A stretch of 64,000 nt of DNA from Actinoalloteichus_B caeruleus (GTDB taxonomy: Bacteria; Actinomycetota; Actinomycetes; Mycobacteriales; Pseudonocardiaceae). The notes under the pieces are model-generated. The model had not been told where the DNA came from. It saw only the letters and a list, made by a program, of their open reading frames with translations, and ran no database searches. Positions 54,792 through 62,759 of this stretch are shown piece by piece (position 1 is the stretch's first letter; each line of letters opens with the position of its first letter). Location of the stretch: assembly GCF_000718005.1 (NCBI RefSeq), contig NZ_JODV01000009.1. The stretch is one strand, 5' to 3'. A program made the position numbers and the translations under genes.

Positions 54792-55271
54792 GTGGACGCG
54801 CTGCTGGACCTGCTCAACAGCAGGCCACTGGTCAACGGCGAGGAACAGGACGCGCTCGGCGACCCGACCCGAGGCGCGCGCTGGGCACGGGACCACGGCG
54901 GCGACGGCAGCCCCGCGGAGCTGGCGCTGTTGCGCGCGGCGCGGGACGCCCTGCGGGACGTGGTGACCGGAGCGAGTTCGCCCGCCACGTTGGCGCCACT
55001 CCTCGAAGGGGTTCGCCAGATCCCGGAGGCCACGCCGGACGGTCTCCGCTGGACGCTCGAGACTCCCCCGCACGCCCGGCTGGCGGTCGAGATCGTCCTC
55101 GCCTGGGCGGCGACCGAGGAACACCAACCCGGCCGGCTCCGCCCCTGCGCCAACGACGGGTGCCAGCTGTTCCTGTTCGACCGCAGCCGCGCCAACCGCG
55201 CCCGCTGGTGTTCGATGGCCGTCTGCGGCAACCGCGAGAAGGCCCGCCGCCACTACGCCCGCACCCGCTGA
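54792..55271 (+). CDS. CGNR zinc-finger regulator (ABATE domain)
   Basis: 159-aa protein. N-terminal helical ABATE-type domain, then the C-terminal CGNR finger near 118-158: RPCANDGCQLFLFDRS, WCSMAVCGNREKARRHY. The cysteine pairs (C..C and C..C) and the CGNREK motif are complete. Such proteins are putative stress-responsive transcription regulators. GTG 54792 follows AGGTGG. Divergent from the hydrolase, which is its likely target. Confidence 0.9.
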   Translation: MDALLDLLNSRPLVNGEEQDALGDPTRGARWARDHGGDGSPAELALLRAARDALRDVVTGASSPATLAPLLEGVRQIPEATPDGLRWTLETPPHARLAVEIVLAWAATEEHQPGRLRPCANDGCQLFLFDRSRANRARWCSMAVCGNREKARRHYARTR

Positions 55272-55447
55272 CCCGCCCCCGGTACGGGTCCGAACGCGCC
55301 TCCCACCCAGCTGAGGCCTGGTGGACCGCCAGAGGACAGCGCCGAGCCAGGCCGAGACCGGCGGCCCCACCCCGCGGACGTGCGGCTCAGGGGCAGCACT
55401 CCGGCACATCCGGCGGGCGCGCGAGGGGAGGGCGCACGCCCAGCCGG

Positions 55448-56081
55448 TCAGGCCGCCCTGGCACGCCCGAGCGCCGTGCCCACGGCCCTACCCGGAGACG
55501 GGCCGACCAGTGACACGCCCACCTCGGAGAAGCCGTGACCAGGAAGGAATCGTGCCCACTCGTCGGGGGAGTGGTCGTGCCGCATACCCGCGTCGCCAGG
55601 GCGTGGCCCCTGGCTTCCCGGCGGCAGGTGGGAGAACGCCAGAACTCCCCCGAGGATCATCCGTTCCCGCACGAGCGGCAGCATAATGTCCGGGTCCGTG
55701 AACCACACGGCACCGAAGATCGACAGCACCACTACGAACGTCCCCGCCGTCCACGAGGAAAGCGGTGGCCTCGGCCGCGCGGAACTCCACACCTGGCAGA
55801 TGGCCCCAGCGTTCCCGCGCGACCTCCTCACGGGTGGGGGCGACGTCGACACCGACCCCGGTGGCTCCGAGGGTCACGAGGTGAGCGAGGTCGTCCCCGC
55901 TGCCCGATCCCAGGTCCAACACCGCGCGCCCGGCTACTGGACCGAGCACGGTCTCGTCCGGGCCGTGGTCGGCGTACTGGGGCCAGCGCAGCCAGGTCCT
56001 CGCCTCACGACCGGTGGTCGCCCTGCGGGGCTTTCCGCTCACCGCGTCGCGCCCCCAGAGCTCCACCAGCGACGACGACAT
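55448..56081 (-). pseudogene. Class I SAM methyltransferase, frameshifted
   Basis: The gene would encode about 210 aa. Frame 1 from ATG 56081 reads MSSSLVELWG, then LDLGSGSGDDLAHLV (SAM site) and up to ATAFLVDGG; the protein continues in another frame as TFVVVLSIFGAVWFTDPD to the end near 55448 (HGFSEVGVSLVGPSPG). The switch falls at four C on the plus strand, 55742-55745; three would restore the frame. It is either a real lesion, a sequencing error in a homopolymer, or a slippage site. A short piece of a second copy lies at 57911-57964. Confidence 0.75.
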
Positions 56082-56296
56082 GCGGACGGTTCCTTGCCTG
56101 CCGGAGGGGACGCGGGGTGCTCCCACGGCCAGCGTGCGCCCGGCAGGTACTGCTCGGCCAGCACACCACCCTCCTCGGCGAGACGACACGCCTCCTCCGT
56201 GTCCGCCACGACGCTCACCACCACCGAGACGTGGAACTCCTCGTCCAACTCCAGCGCTCCCTGGCAGACGCGAGGTCCAGATCGTTGGTGATGCGG
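56035..56296. repeat. Long direct repeat, copy A
   Basis: About 260 bp that is clearly homologous to 57918-58181, in the same orientation and 1883 bp apart. It contains the methyltransferase start, the gap before it and the end of a DUF3558 gene. The copies differ by scattered substitutions and one indel, so the duplication is not recent. Confidence 0.85.
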
Positions 56297-56303
56297 GACG
56301 AGA
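56129..56303 (-). pseudogene. DUF3558 lipoprotein, C-terminal remnant
   Basis: Minus-strand reading VCQGALELDEEFHVSVVVS and EEACRLAEEGGVLAEQYLPGAR match the end of the intact DUF3558 gene at 58014-58625. Only the last 60 codons remain; one base is missing near the start of the match (RITNDLD lies in another frame) and the stop codon has become TGG. Non-functional. Confidence 0.8.
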
Positions 56304-56445
56304 ACGCCCGACACCGAACCACTCGATCGGGCGTGGAATCAGGTCCAGGCATTGGACCAGCTGCCCGGTGCTGATGACGTGGTGGTCTGCCAGCGTGCTG
56401 TTCTGTCGCTCTCGCGCGGCACCACAACCCAAGGAAGGGAACCGG

Positions 56446-57651
56446 ATGACCAACGCCACCAGCACCTGCCCCGAGGACCTGCGCGAGCAGATGATCAACC
56501 ACATCCGCACCGCCGGTCACCTGCCCTCCGAGCGCATCGAGCAGGCGTTCCGCGCCGTCCCCCGGCACCGGTTCGTGCCCGACGCCTCGGTCGAGGAGGC
56601 GTACGCCAACAAGGCGATCACCATCAAGCCCGGCAAGGACCGGCCGGCCAGCTGCATCTCCGTGCCCACGGTGGTGGCGATGATGCTCGGCCAACTCGAT
56701 CCGCGCCCCGGAGAACACGTGCTGGAAATCGGTGCGGGAACCGGATACAACGCCGCCCTCCTCGCCGAACTCGTCGGACCGACCGGCAGCGTCACCACCG
56801 TCGACATCCACCCCGACGTCACCGACCACGCCCGCCGCACTCTGGCCGACACCGGCTACGACCGGGTGCGGGTGATCACCGGCGACGGCGCCCTGGGCGC
56901 ACCGGACCATGCCCCCTACGACAAGGTCATCGTCACCGTCGGGCCGTGGGACCTGCCCCCGGCCTGGTTCGACCAGCTCACCCCCGGCGGCACACTGGTA
57001 GTCCCGTCGCACTGGCGCGGGCAGGCCCGCAGCGTCGCCTTCACCCGTCAGGACACGCACCTGCGCGCGACCAACAGCCAGCTCTGCGGGTTCATCCCCA
57101 TGATCGGCATCGTGCCCACCGGCGAGCGGACCGGCACGGTCGTCGAGAACGTCGTGCTGTACTGGGACACCGATCAGAACATCGACCCGGCCGCCCTGCA
57201 CGAGGTGTTCACCGGACCCGAGAGCACCGTGTGGTCCGGCGCCTCCGTGGTCGCTGACGAGCCCTTCGACCACATCTGGCTTTGGCTGACCGCCATCGAA
57301 CCCGGCACCTGCCGCCTCGACGCCGAAGACGAGGCCATCAAGGCTGGTCTCTGCCACCCCGCCTTCGCCTACCGCACGCCCGCGATCGTCGAGGGCGACT
57401 CCCTGGCCTACCTCACCAAGCCTCGCCCCATCGACCAGGACGGCGAACGCCGTTACGAACTCGGCGCCACCGGACACGGCCCCGCCGCCGCCCAACTCGC
57501 CGAGCGGCTGGTCGCCCAGATCCGCCGCTTCGACCGCGACCGCGCCGCCCAGCCCGTCATCACCGCCTACCCCGCCGGAACGGCCGACGAGAACCTGCCC
57601 ACCGGCGTGATCATCGACAAGCACCACGTCCGCATGGTCGCCACACCCTGA
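56446..57651 (+). CDS. FxLD-system-type methyltransferase (PIMT-like)
   Basis: 401-aa protein. The N-terminal two thirds is a protein-L-isoaspartate methyltransferase fold: AFRAVPRHRFVPD near 34-46, a pre-motif VPTVVAMML near 73-81 and the SAM site LEIGAGTGYNAALLAEL at 93-109. The C-terminal third (SLAYLTKP, then GVIIDKHHVRM at the end) matches the group called methyltransferase, FxLD system, which modifies lanthipeptide precursors with an FxLD motif. ATG 56446 follows AAGGAAGGGA. No FxLD precursor, LanB or LanC gene is visible in the window, so it appears orphaned. Both sides are flanked by copies of a 260-bp repeat. Confidence 0.8.
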   Translation: MTNATSTCPEDLREQMINHIRTAGHLPSERIEQAFRAVPRHRFVPDASVEEAYANKAITIKPGKDRPASCISVPTVVAMMLGQLDPRPGEHVLEIGAGTGYNAALLAELVGPTGSVTTVDIHPDVTDHARRTLADTGYDRVRVITGDGALGAPDHAPYDKVIVTVGPWDLPPAWFDQLTPGGTLVVPSHWRGQARSVAFTRQDTHLRATNSQLCGFIPMIGIVPTGERTGTVVENVVLYWDTDQNIDPAALHEVFTGPESTVWSGASVVADEPFDHIWLWLTAIEPGTCRLDAEDEAIKAGLCHPAFAYRTPAIVEGDSLAYLTKPRPIDQDGERRYELGATGHGPAAAQLAERLVAQIRRFDRDRAAQPVITAYPAGTADENLPTGVIIDKHHVRMVATP

Positions 57652-57910
57652 CCGGTCACCGCCTCGGCGACGCCTCGCACCAAGAACGTGGCGCGCCCGG
57701 CCCGGTGGGGGCGGGTGCACCATGTCTGGCCGCGCAGCCCGTGGAACCGCGACTTCGACGGCGAACGGCGAACGGCGAGGGGCACGGACTCGCGGGTCGC
57801 CGCGTCCTGCGGTGAGGAACGAGCCGGGACGCCCCCGCCAGCAGCGTGCCAGCTCGTAGGCCAGGCTGGTTCCTGGCGGCACGCTTCGGCGTCCGCCGGG
57901 CCGGCGCCCT

Positions 57911-57964
57911 GGACCTGCCGCTCACCGGGTAGCGCTCCCAGGCCTCCACCAGAGACAACGACAT
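57911..57964 (-). pseudogene. Methyltransferase N-terminal fragment
   Basis: Eighteen codons (MSLSLVEAWERYPVSGRS) match the start of the methyltransferase at 56081; homology stops abruptly after them. It lies directly downstream of the intact DUF3558 gene, in the same order as in copy A, and is the break point of the duplication. Confidence 0.7.
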
Positions 57965-58181
57965 GCGGACGGTTCCTTTCCTGCCGGAGGGGTGGCGAGG
58001 CGCGCTCCTGCGGCTAGCGTGCGCTCGGCAGGTACTGTTCGGCCAGCGCACCGGCCGCCTCGGCGAGACGACACGCCTCCTCCGTGTCCTCCACGAAGCT
58101 CACCATCACCGAGATGTGGACCTCCTCGTCCAACGCCAGCGCCACCTGGCACACGCGAGGGTCCAGATCGTCGGTGATGCG
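57918..58181. repeat. Long direct repeat, copy B
   Basis: Partner of 56035-56296. Here the DUF3558 part is intact and continues into a full gene, while the methyltransferase part is cut off. The interval 57652-57917 between the FxLD-type gene and this repeat has no recognisable gene. Confidence 0.85.
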
Positions 58182-58625
58182 CAGTGCCCGTAGGGAGCCG
58201 ACCTGGATCTCGTTCGCGGAGAAACCAGTCAGGTTGATCGTATCCACTCCCTTGTTCGCATCGAGTTGGAGCGTGAGGTTTCCCTGGCCGGTTGGAAGGG
58301 GCTCGTACCAGCACGAGTAAATGATTCCGAAATCGTCGAAGTGCGCGCTTTCCGGGTCAAATCCCAGTGCCGTCACCTCGTGCTCGGGAAGTACCTCACA
58401 GGGATGTGTGGCCTCGAGTTCCGCTCCGACGTCCCCGGGAGCCGTGTCCCCCGGAGGGCCCGAGGAGGTGGGAGGAGTCCCGGTGCCAACCGTGTTCTCC
58501 GGGATCTCCGTGGAATCGATGGCTCTACCAGCGCTTTCCTGGGCACAAGCTGAGGTCGCGCACGCGGCGAGGGCCACCACCGCCCACCGACTCGCCGGGC
58601 CGATTCGCAACATCGTCTTCCTCAC
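58014..58625 (-). CDS. DUF3558 family lipoprotein
   Basis: 203-aa predicted lipoprotein. The signal WAVVALAAC ends in lipobox LAAC (C22); a low-complexity Thr/Pro/Gly stretch follows (35-65), then the DUF3558 domain with two conserved cysteine pairs (HPCEVLPEHEVTALG, YSCWYEPL, later RVCQ and EEACRLAE). Function of the family is unknown; it is common in actinomycetes, often next to small helical secreted proteins. GTG 58625 overlaps the upstream ORF stop by four bases (GTGA), so the two are coupled. Confidence 0.88.
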   Translation of the reverse strand: MRKTMLRIGPASRWAVVALAACATSACAQESAGRAIDSTEIPENTVGTGTPPTSSGPPGDTAPGDVGAELEATHPCEVLPEHEVTALGFDPESAHFDDFGIIYSCWYEPLPTGQGNLTLQLDANKGVDTINLTGFSANEIQVGSLRALRITDDLDPRVCQVALALDEEVHISVMVSFVEDTEEACRLAEAAGALAEQYLPSAR

Positions 58626-58993
58626 CTGTCAATCTGGTTCATCGATGCGGCGCTGTCCTCGTCGGTCTGACTCGTCGCGCGCGCACTCGCCCGAATAGCG
58701 GAAGCGAGATCCCGCAGTGTTTCGATGTAGAGCAGTAGGTTTTCGTAGGCGGAGTCAGGGAAACCGGCTGCGGAGGCTTGATCCTGCTGGGACATCAGTT
58801 TCGCCACCGGGCTCGAACCCAGCTTCACGTCCTGCCGCAAGAAACGGAAGTAGCCCAGTCGACGTTCTGCTCGGTCAGCGATGGCATCAACCTTGGTGGC
58901 CATTGCTTCGGCGCTGTCCCGGTCGATCGAGACCTTGCCTGCGGCCGCTGCGACCTTGAACTGGTGGACGCTACCCGTCATCTTCCGCGTCAC
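58622..58993 (-). CDS. Small helical protein coupled to DUF3558 lipoprotein
   Basis: 123-aa hypothetical protein, almost entirely predicted helical, with no signal peptide or membrane segment (VSIDRDSAEAMATKVDAIAD, LLLYIETLRDLASAIRASAR). The size, helical pairing and partner suggest an ESX-like secreted protein, but no WxG motif is present, so this is only a suggestion. GTG 58993 is the first start; ATG 58981 is an alternative, and neither has a good ribosome site. Confidence 0.65.
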   Translation of the reverse strand: MTRKMTGSVHQFKVAAAAGKVSIDRDSAEAMATKVDAIADRAERRLGYFRFLRQDVKLGSSPVAKLMSQQDQASAAGFPDSAYENLLLYIETLRDLASAIRASARATSQTDEDSAASMNQIDR

Positions 58994-59144
58994 GGCAGAG
59001 GTGTCACCACCACCGTCGGACCTCCGTAGAGAGTTCGAGAACCCCTGCCCGGCCCTGAGAACCGTGTCTTCTCGCAGGTCGCGGGGCGTCTACCAGCGGG
59101 ACCGCAGGCCCTTGGAGCCGTCCGTAGTAGACGAGCGGGGTCGG

Positions 59145-59330
59145 ATGGTGCGTGCGGTTGGGATGACTCAAACCTTTCTGAGCCCAGCACAGGTAGACGA
59201 GCTGGTAGCTCTCTACCAGAAGGGCGCAACGCTGGTGGAGCTGGGCGAGCGGTTCAGCGTTCACCGCCGCACGGCGGCGGCCCGTCTGGTCCGCCGTTCG
59301 ATCCCGATCCGCAGACGCGGTCTCAAATGA
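59145..59330 (+). CDS. Short HTH protein, recombinase C-terminal type
   Basis: 61-aa ORF. SPAQVDELVALYQKGATLVEL and GERFSVHRRTAAARLVRR form a helix-turn-helix like the one at the C-terminus of serine recombinases and of small stand-alone HTH proteins in actinobacteria; the end PIRRRGLK is also typical. It may be the remnant of a resolvase gene or a free-standing protein. ATG 59145 or 59163 are possible starts. Confidence 0.55.
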   Translation: MVRAVGMTQTFLSPAQVDELVALYQKGATLVELGERFSVHRRTAAARLVRRSIPIRRRGLK

Positions 59331-59507
59331 GTGCGACCTCGGCGAAGCCGTCGAGTTGCACACCGACGGGTCGAGTCTGATGGAGGCCGGTAGACATCCT
59401 CACCAGCGGGTTCCATGCCTCAACGTCAAGTCGAGCGGAGTGATCGTGGCGCGACGGGCGGGCCGCCGTAGGCTTGTCGGCATGTTCACACCGTCGAGCG
59501 CGAGCAG

Positions 59508-60230
59508 TTGCGCAAGGAGCTGATCGAGGCAGCTCACGCAGACGACGATGTGGTGGGCGCCGCGCTCGTAGGCTCGGCGGCGACTGGGCGCGAGGACGCC
59601 TGGTCCGACATCGACTTGGTGCTGCAAGTGCGTCGTGACACCGACCCCGCGGAAGTGGCGAGTCGGTGGACCTCACAGTTCTACGACCTGCGCGGTGCGG
59701 CGCACCACCTGGACGTCATCGCTGGCGGTGTGCTCTATCGCGTCTTCCTTCTCGCGTCCTCACTGCAGATCGACGTATCGTTCTGGCCCGAGGACCAGTT
59801 CCGAGCCACTGAGTCCGGATTCAGGTTGCTCTTCGGCACCCCTCAGCCCTCGACCGAGCCCCGGGAGCCGGAGGCATCACGCGAGATCGGGATGGCCTGG
59901 CTCTACGCACTGCACTCGCGTTCAGCGATCGCTCGCAGACGCGTATGGCAAGCAACCATGATGCTTGACCAACTTCGCGATCAGCTCCTTGTTCTCGCAT
60001 GCATGCGGCATGGCCTCAACCCACATCATGGCCGTGACGCCGATCGTCTGCCCACGCCCTTCCTGACCGTCTTGCGGCAGGCGCGCGCCGTGTCCCAGGC
60101 AGAACCAGAGCTGGCGCGCTCGCACACAGCTCTCGTCAGTGCGCTTGCTGACGAGGTCGCCCTCCACGACCCGGGACTCGCAGCAGACCTGGCCACGCCA
60201 CTGGCCGCGCTTGCTCACGTCAGCGTTTGA
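59508..60230 (+). CDS. Nucleotidyltransferase domain protein
   Basis: 240-aa protein of the Pol-beta/MNT nucleotidyltransferase superfamily. The signature is GSAATGREDAWSDIDLVLQV near 22-40 with the G-S and D-x-D catalytic residues; the C-terminal half is helical. It resembles AadA-like or stand-alone nucleotidyltransferases. The only in-frame start is TTG 59508. An ATG at 59482 would join in frame if two bases of a CACA run at 59487-59490 were absent, so a small frameshift near the start is possible. Codon use is less GC-biased than the core genes. Confidence 0.75.
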   Translation: MRKELIEAAHADDDVVGAALVGSAATGREDAWSDIDLVLQVRRDTDPAEVASRWTSQFYDLRGAAHHLDVIAGGVLYRVFLLASSLQIDVSFWPEDQFRATESGFRLLFGTPQPSTEPREPEASREIGMAWLYALHSRSAIARRRVWQATMMLDQLRDQLLVLACMRHGLNPHHGRDADRLPTPFLTVLRQARAVSQAEPELARSHTALVSALADEVALHDPGLAADLATPLAALAHVSV

Positions 60231-60301
60231 CGGCTCGTCGTCATCAGGGGTGTAGTCGCGGTCTGAAACCGCCGGCTTCCAGCAGGGACCGCGCGATGTA
60301 G

Positions 60302-60505
60302 CTCGTCCATGGCGACAAGGCATATTCCTCGCGAGCGATCCTCAGCCACCTGCGCGACCGCGGCATCCGCGTCGAGATCCCGCAACCGCGCGATCAGCAG
60401 GCTCATCGGAAACGACGCGGTCGCGCGGAGGGCGACCACCTGGGATCGACGCAGTCGACCACAAGGGCCGCAACCTCGTCGAGCGGCGCTTCTGCGATGT
60501 CACCC
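60302..60505 (+). pseudogene. IS5-type transposase remnant
   Basis: The plus strand reads LVHGDKAYSSRAILSHLRD and QAHRKRRGR, then in a shifted frame GRPPGIDAVDHKGRNLVERR and FCDVTQWRR. This is the late DDE region of IS5-family transposases. A stop lies just upstream, a frameshift inside, and neither end of the element is visible. It marks past insertion next to the TetR/MFS/amidohydrolase cassette. Confidence 0.8.
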
Positions 60506-60561
60506 AGTGGCGTCGGCCCGGTCCGCACACGCGGAGGATTCGCTCCACGACCTCCCCTCGG

Positions 60562-61146
60562 CTAACCGCTGCCGCCGGGCCCGTTCGCCATGGCCAGCGC
60601 GCTCACGGCGGCGATGAGGGCGGATGCGGATGGCGTGGCCTCCGGCTCGATGAGCCACTGCAAAGCGGTGCCGATGATGACGGCAAGGACGAGGGATCCG
60701 AGCTGCCGGCCGGCTTCGTCGACGGCGGTGGGCTCGATGTCGAGCAGCATCGCGGCGATGCTCCGACGGTTGCGCTCATAGGTCGCGGCGAGCTGCTCCT
60801 GCACCTGGGGCGCGAACTCCGCTTCGGCGAATGCCTGCACGCTCGCCACGAGCGTGGCCCGCTGCTCGACGGATCCGGCGAGGAAGCCCTCGAGGAACTG
60901 CTCTAGGCGGGCGAGCGGCTCGGCCGCCTCCGAACCGATGCGAGCCTGCTCGATCGCGGTGCCCCACTCATCGAAGGACTCGAGGACCGCGGCGTTGAGC
61001 AGTGCCTCCTTCGAGCCGAAGTGGTAGCCGATCGCGGCGAGATTCGCGCCCGACGCAGCGGTGATGTCACGCGCCGTCGTACGCGAGTACCCCTTCTCGG
61101 CGATGCACCGCTTCGCCCCGGCGAGGAGATTCTGACGCTGTCCCAT
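60562..61146 (-). CDS. TetR-family transcriptional repressor
   Basis: 194-aa regulator with an N-terminal TetR helix-turn-helix (CIAEKGYSRTTARDITAASG, IGYHFGSKEALLNAAV, residues about 12-55) and a helical ligand domain. ATG 61146 is chosen (MGQRQNLLAG). It is divergent from the MFS exporter gene, with a palindrome between them that is its probable operator, the usual arrangement for an inducible efflux pump. Confidence 0.92.
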   Translation of the reverse strand: MGQRQNLLAGAKRCIAEKGYSRTTARDITAASGANLAAIGYHFGSKEALLNAAVLESFDEWGTAIEQARIGSEAAEPLARLEQFLEGFLAGSVEQRATLVASVQAFAEAEFAPQVQEQLAATYERNRRSIAAMLLDIEPTAVDEAGRQLGSLVLAVIIGTALQWLIEPEATPSASALIAAVSALAMANGPGGSG

Positions 61147-61170
61147 ACTCCCGATCCTAACCCGAAGCCG

Positions 61171-61193
61171 TACGTTCGTCTGGTACGAGCGTA
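61171..61193. promoter_or_regulatory. Palindromic operator between TetR and MFS genes
   Basis: TACGTTCGT and ACGAGCGTA are inverted 9-bp arms (one mismatch) around a 5-base centre, in the 55-bp gap between the divergent starts. Repression of both genes by the TetR protein is inferred. Confidence 0.65.
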
Positions 61194-61201
61194 TTAGACG
61201 T

Positions 61202-62752
61202 GTGTATGGTGATGACGTGACCCTCACGACACCCCCTCTCGCAACCACCCGCGAATGGATCGCCACGAGCGTGCTGATCCTCCCCGCGCTCCTGGCCTCG
61301 ATGGACCTCTCCGTGCTGTTCATGGGCTCCCCATGGATCAGCGCCGACCTCGCCCCCACTGCCAGTCAGCACCTGTGGATCATGGACATCTACGGGTTCG
61401 TGATGGCCGGACTGCTCATCACGATGGGCAGCGTCGGAGACCGGATCGGGCGGCGCAAGCTGCTCCTGATCGGCGCCGTGGCGTTTGGGACGGCATCGGC
61501 GCTCGCCGCTTTCGCGTCCAGCGCCGAGATGCTCATCGCGGCCCGCGCACTCCTCGGTCTGGGCGGCGCGACCCTTGCGCCTTCCACCCTCTCCCTCATC
61601 CGCGGCATGTTCCACGACGAGAATCAACGCCGCACCGCCGTCGGCATCTGGACCGGCGCGTTCACCGGCGGTGTCGCCATCGGGCCGATCATCGGCGGGC
61701 TCCTGCTTGAGCACTTCCACTGGGGATCGGTGTTCCTCATCAACATCCCTGTCATGGCTCTGCTGCTCATCGTCGCCCCGCTCGTCATCCGCGAGGCCCG
61801 CGACCCCCACCCGGGCCGGTTCGACCTGCTCGGCGCCGCTTTGTCGCTGGCAGCGATCCTGCCGCTCGTCTACGGCATCAAGAAGACCGCCGAGGACGGC
61901 GCCGGCTGGGCATCCGTCGCCGCGATCGTCGTCGGCGCGATCTTCGCCGCACTCTTCGTCGTCCGCCAGCGGACAACACCGAGCCCGATGATCGACGTCC
62001 ACCTCTTCGCCCGCCCGGCCTTCAGCGGGTCCATCATCGCCAACGCCATCGTCGTCTTCGCCACCGCCGGAATGGGTCTGCTCTCGGTCACCTTCATGCA
62101 GACGGTGCTCGGTTTCGCGCCGCTCGCCGCCGCGCTCTGGATGCTGCCCACCGTCGCCGGCAGCTTCCTCGGCGTCGCGATCGCGTCCCTGCTCGCGCGC
62201 ACGGTCCGCCCGGCGCTCCTGGTGTCGACCGGGCTCCTGGTCGCCGCGGTCGGATTCGCCGGGGTGAGCCTGGTCACTCCGGACTCGCACGTCGGCCTGC
62301 TGATCGTCGCCTACAGCACGCTGACGCTGGGGGTCGGAATGACGGCGACCATGGTCACCTCTCTCGTGCTCACCACCGCCCCACCGGAGAAGGCCGGTGC
62401 GGCTTCGGCCCTCGCCGAGACCAGCAGCGAATTCGGCGGAGCGCTCGGCATCGCCACCCTCGGCACGCTCGCGGGAACGATCTATCGCGGCGCGATGACG
62501 GCCAACCCGGTCCCCGGCGCCGAGAACGCAGCGGAAGCCGCAGGAGACACCGTCGGAGCGGCCGTGGCCGCCGCCCAGGAACTCCCGGCGGAGGTCGCCG
62601 ATCTCCTCCTGAGGCAGGCCTTCGACGCGTACACGCACGGCCTCAGCGTCGCCGCAGTCGTCGGAGCAGCCGTTCTCGCGCTCGCCGCGGTCTGCGCCGG
62701 GCTCGCACTGCGCACCGTGACGACCCCACAGTCCACCAGCACGGAGGAGTAA
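61202..62752 (+). CDS. MFS drug exporter, DHA2 (QacA/EmrB) type
   Basis: 516-aa membrane protein with 14 predicted segments. Motif A is GDRIGRRKLLLIG near 80, the early LPALLASMDLSVLFMGSPWI near 27-46 and motif C-like GAFTGGVAIGPIIGGLLL near 155 are typical of QacA/LfrA-type proton antiporters. GTG 61202 is the longest start; GTG 61217 (VTLTTPP) is possible. Downstream, after 7 bases, lies an amidohydrolase gene, so pump and enzyme are one operon under the TetR protein. Confidence 0.93.
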   Translation: MYGDDVTLTTPPLATTREWIATSVLILPALLASMDLSVLFMGSPWISADLAPTASQHLWIMDIYGFVMAGLLITMGSVGDRIGRRKLLLIGAVAFGTASALAAFASSAEMLIAARALLGLGGATLAPSTLSLIRGMFHDENQRRTAVGIWTGAFTGGVAIGPIIGGLLLEHFHWGSVFLINIPVMALLLIVAPLVIREARDPHPGRFDLLGAALSLAAILPLVYGIKKTAEDGAGWASVAAIVVGAIFAALFVVRQRTTPSPMIDVHLFARPAFSGSIIANAIVVFATAGMGLLSVTFMQTVLGFAPLAAALWMLPTVAGSFLGVAIASLLARTVRPALLVSTGLLVAAVGFAGVSLVTPDSHVGLLIVAYSTLTLGVGMTATMVTSLVLTTAPPEKAGAASALAETSSEFGGALGIATLGTLAGTIYRGAMTANPVPGAENAAEAAGDTVGAAVAAAQELPAEVADLLLRQAFDAYTHGLSVAAVVGAAVLALAAVCAGLALRTVTTPQSTSTEE

Positions 62753-62759
62753 CGGCTCT

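Noticed and set aside
55448..56081. Programmed frameshift to make one methyltransferase
   Set aside because: The four-base run is short, no stimulating structure or upstream ribosome-like site is evident, and a partial copy nearby shows the locus is decaying; listed as a pseudogene instead.
56232..56244. 13-base match to the CRISPR repeat core (TGGAACTCCTCGT)
   Set aside because: It lies in the coding remnant of DUF3558 (Glu-Glu codons), the similarity ends there, and copy B of the duplication does not share it; chance match. It also tempers confidence in the relic at 27061.
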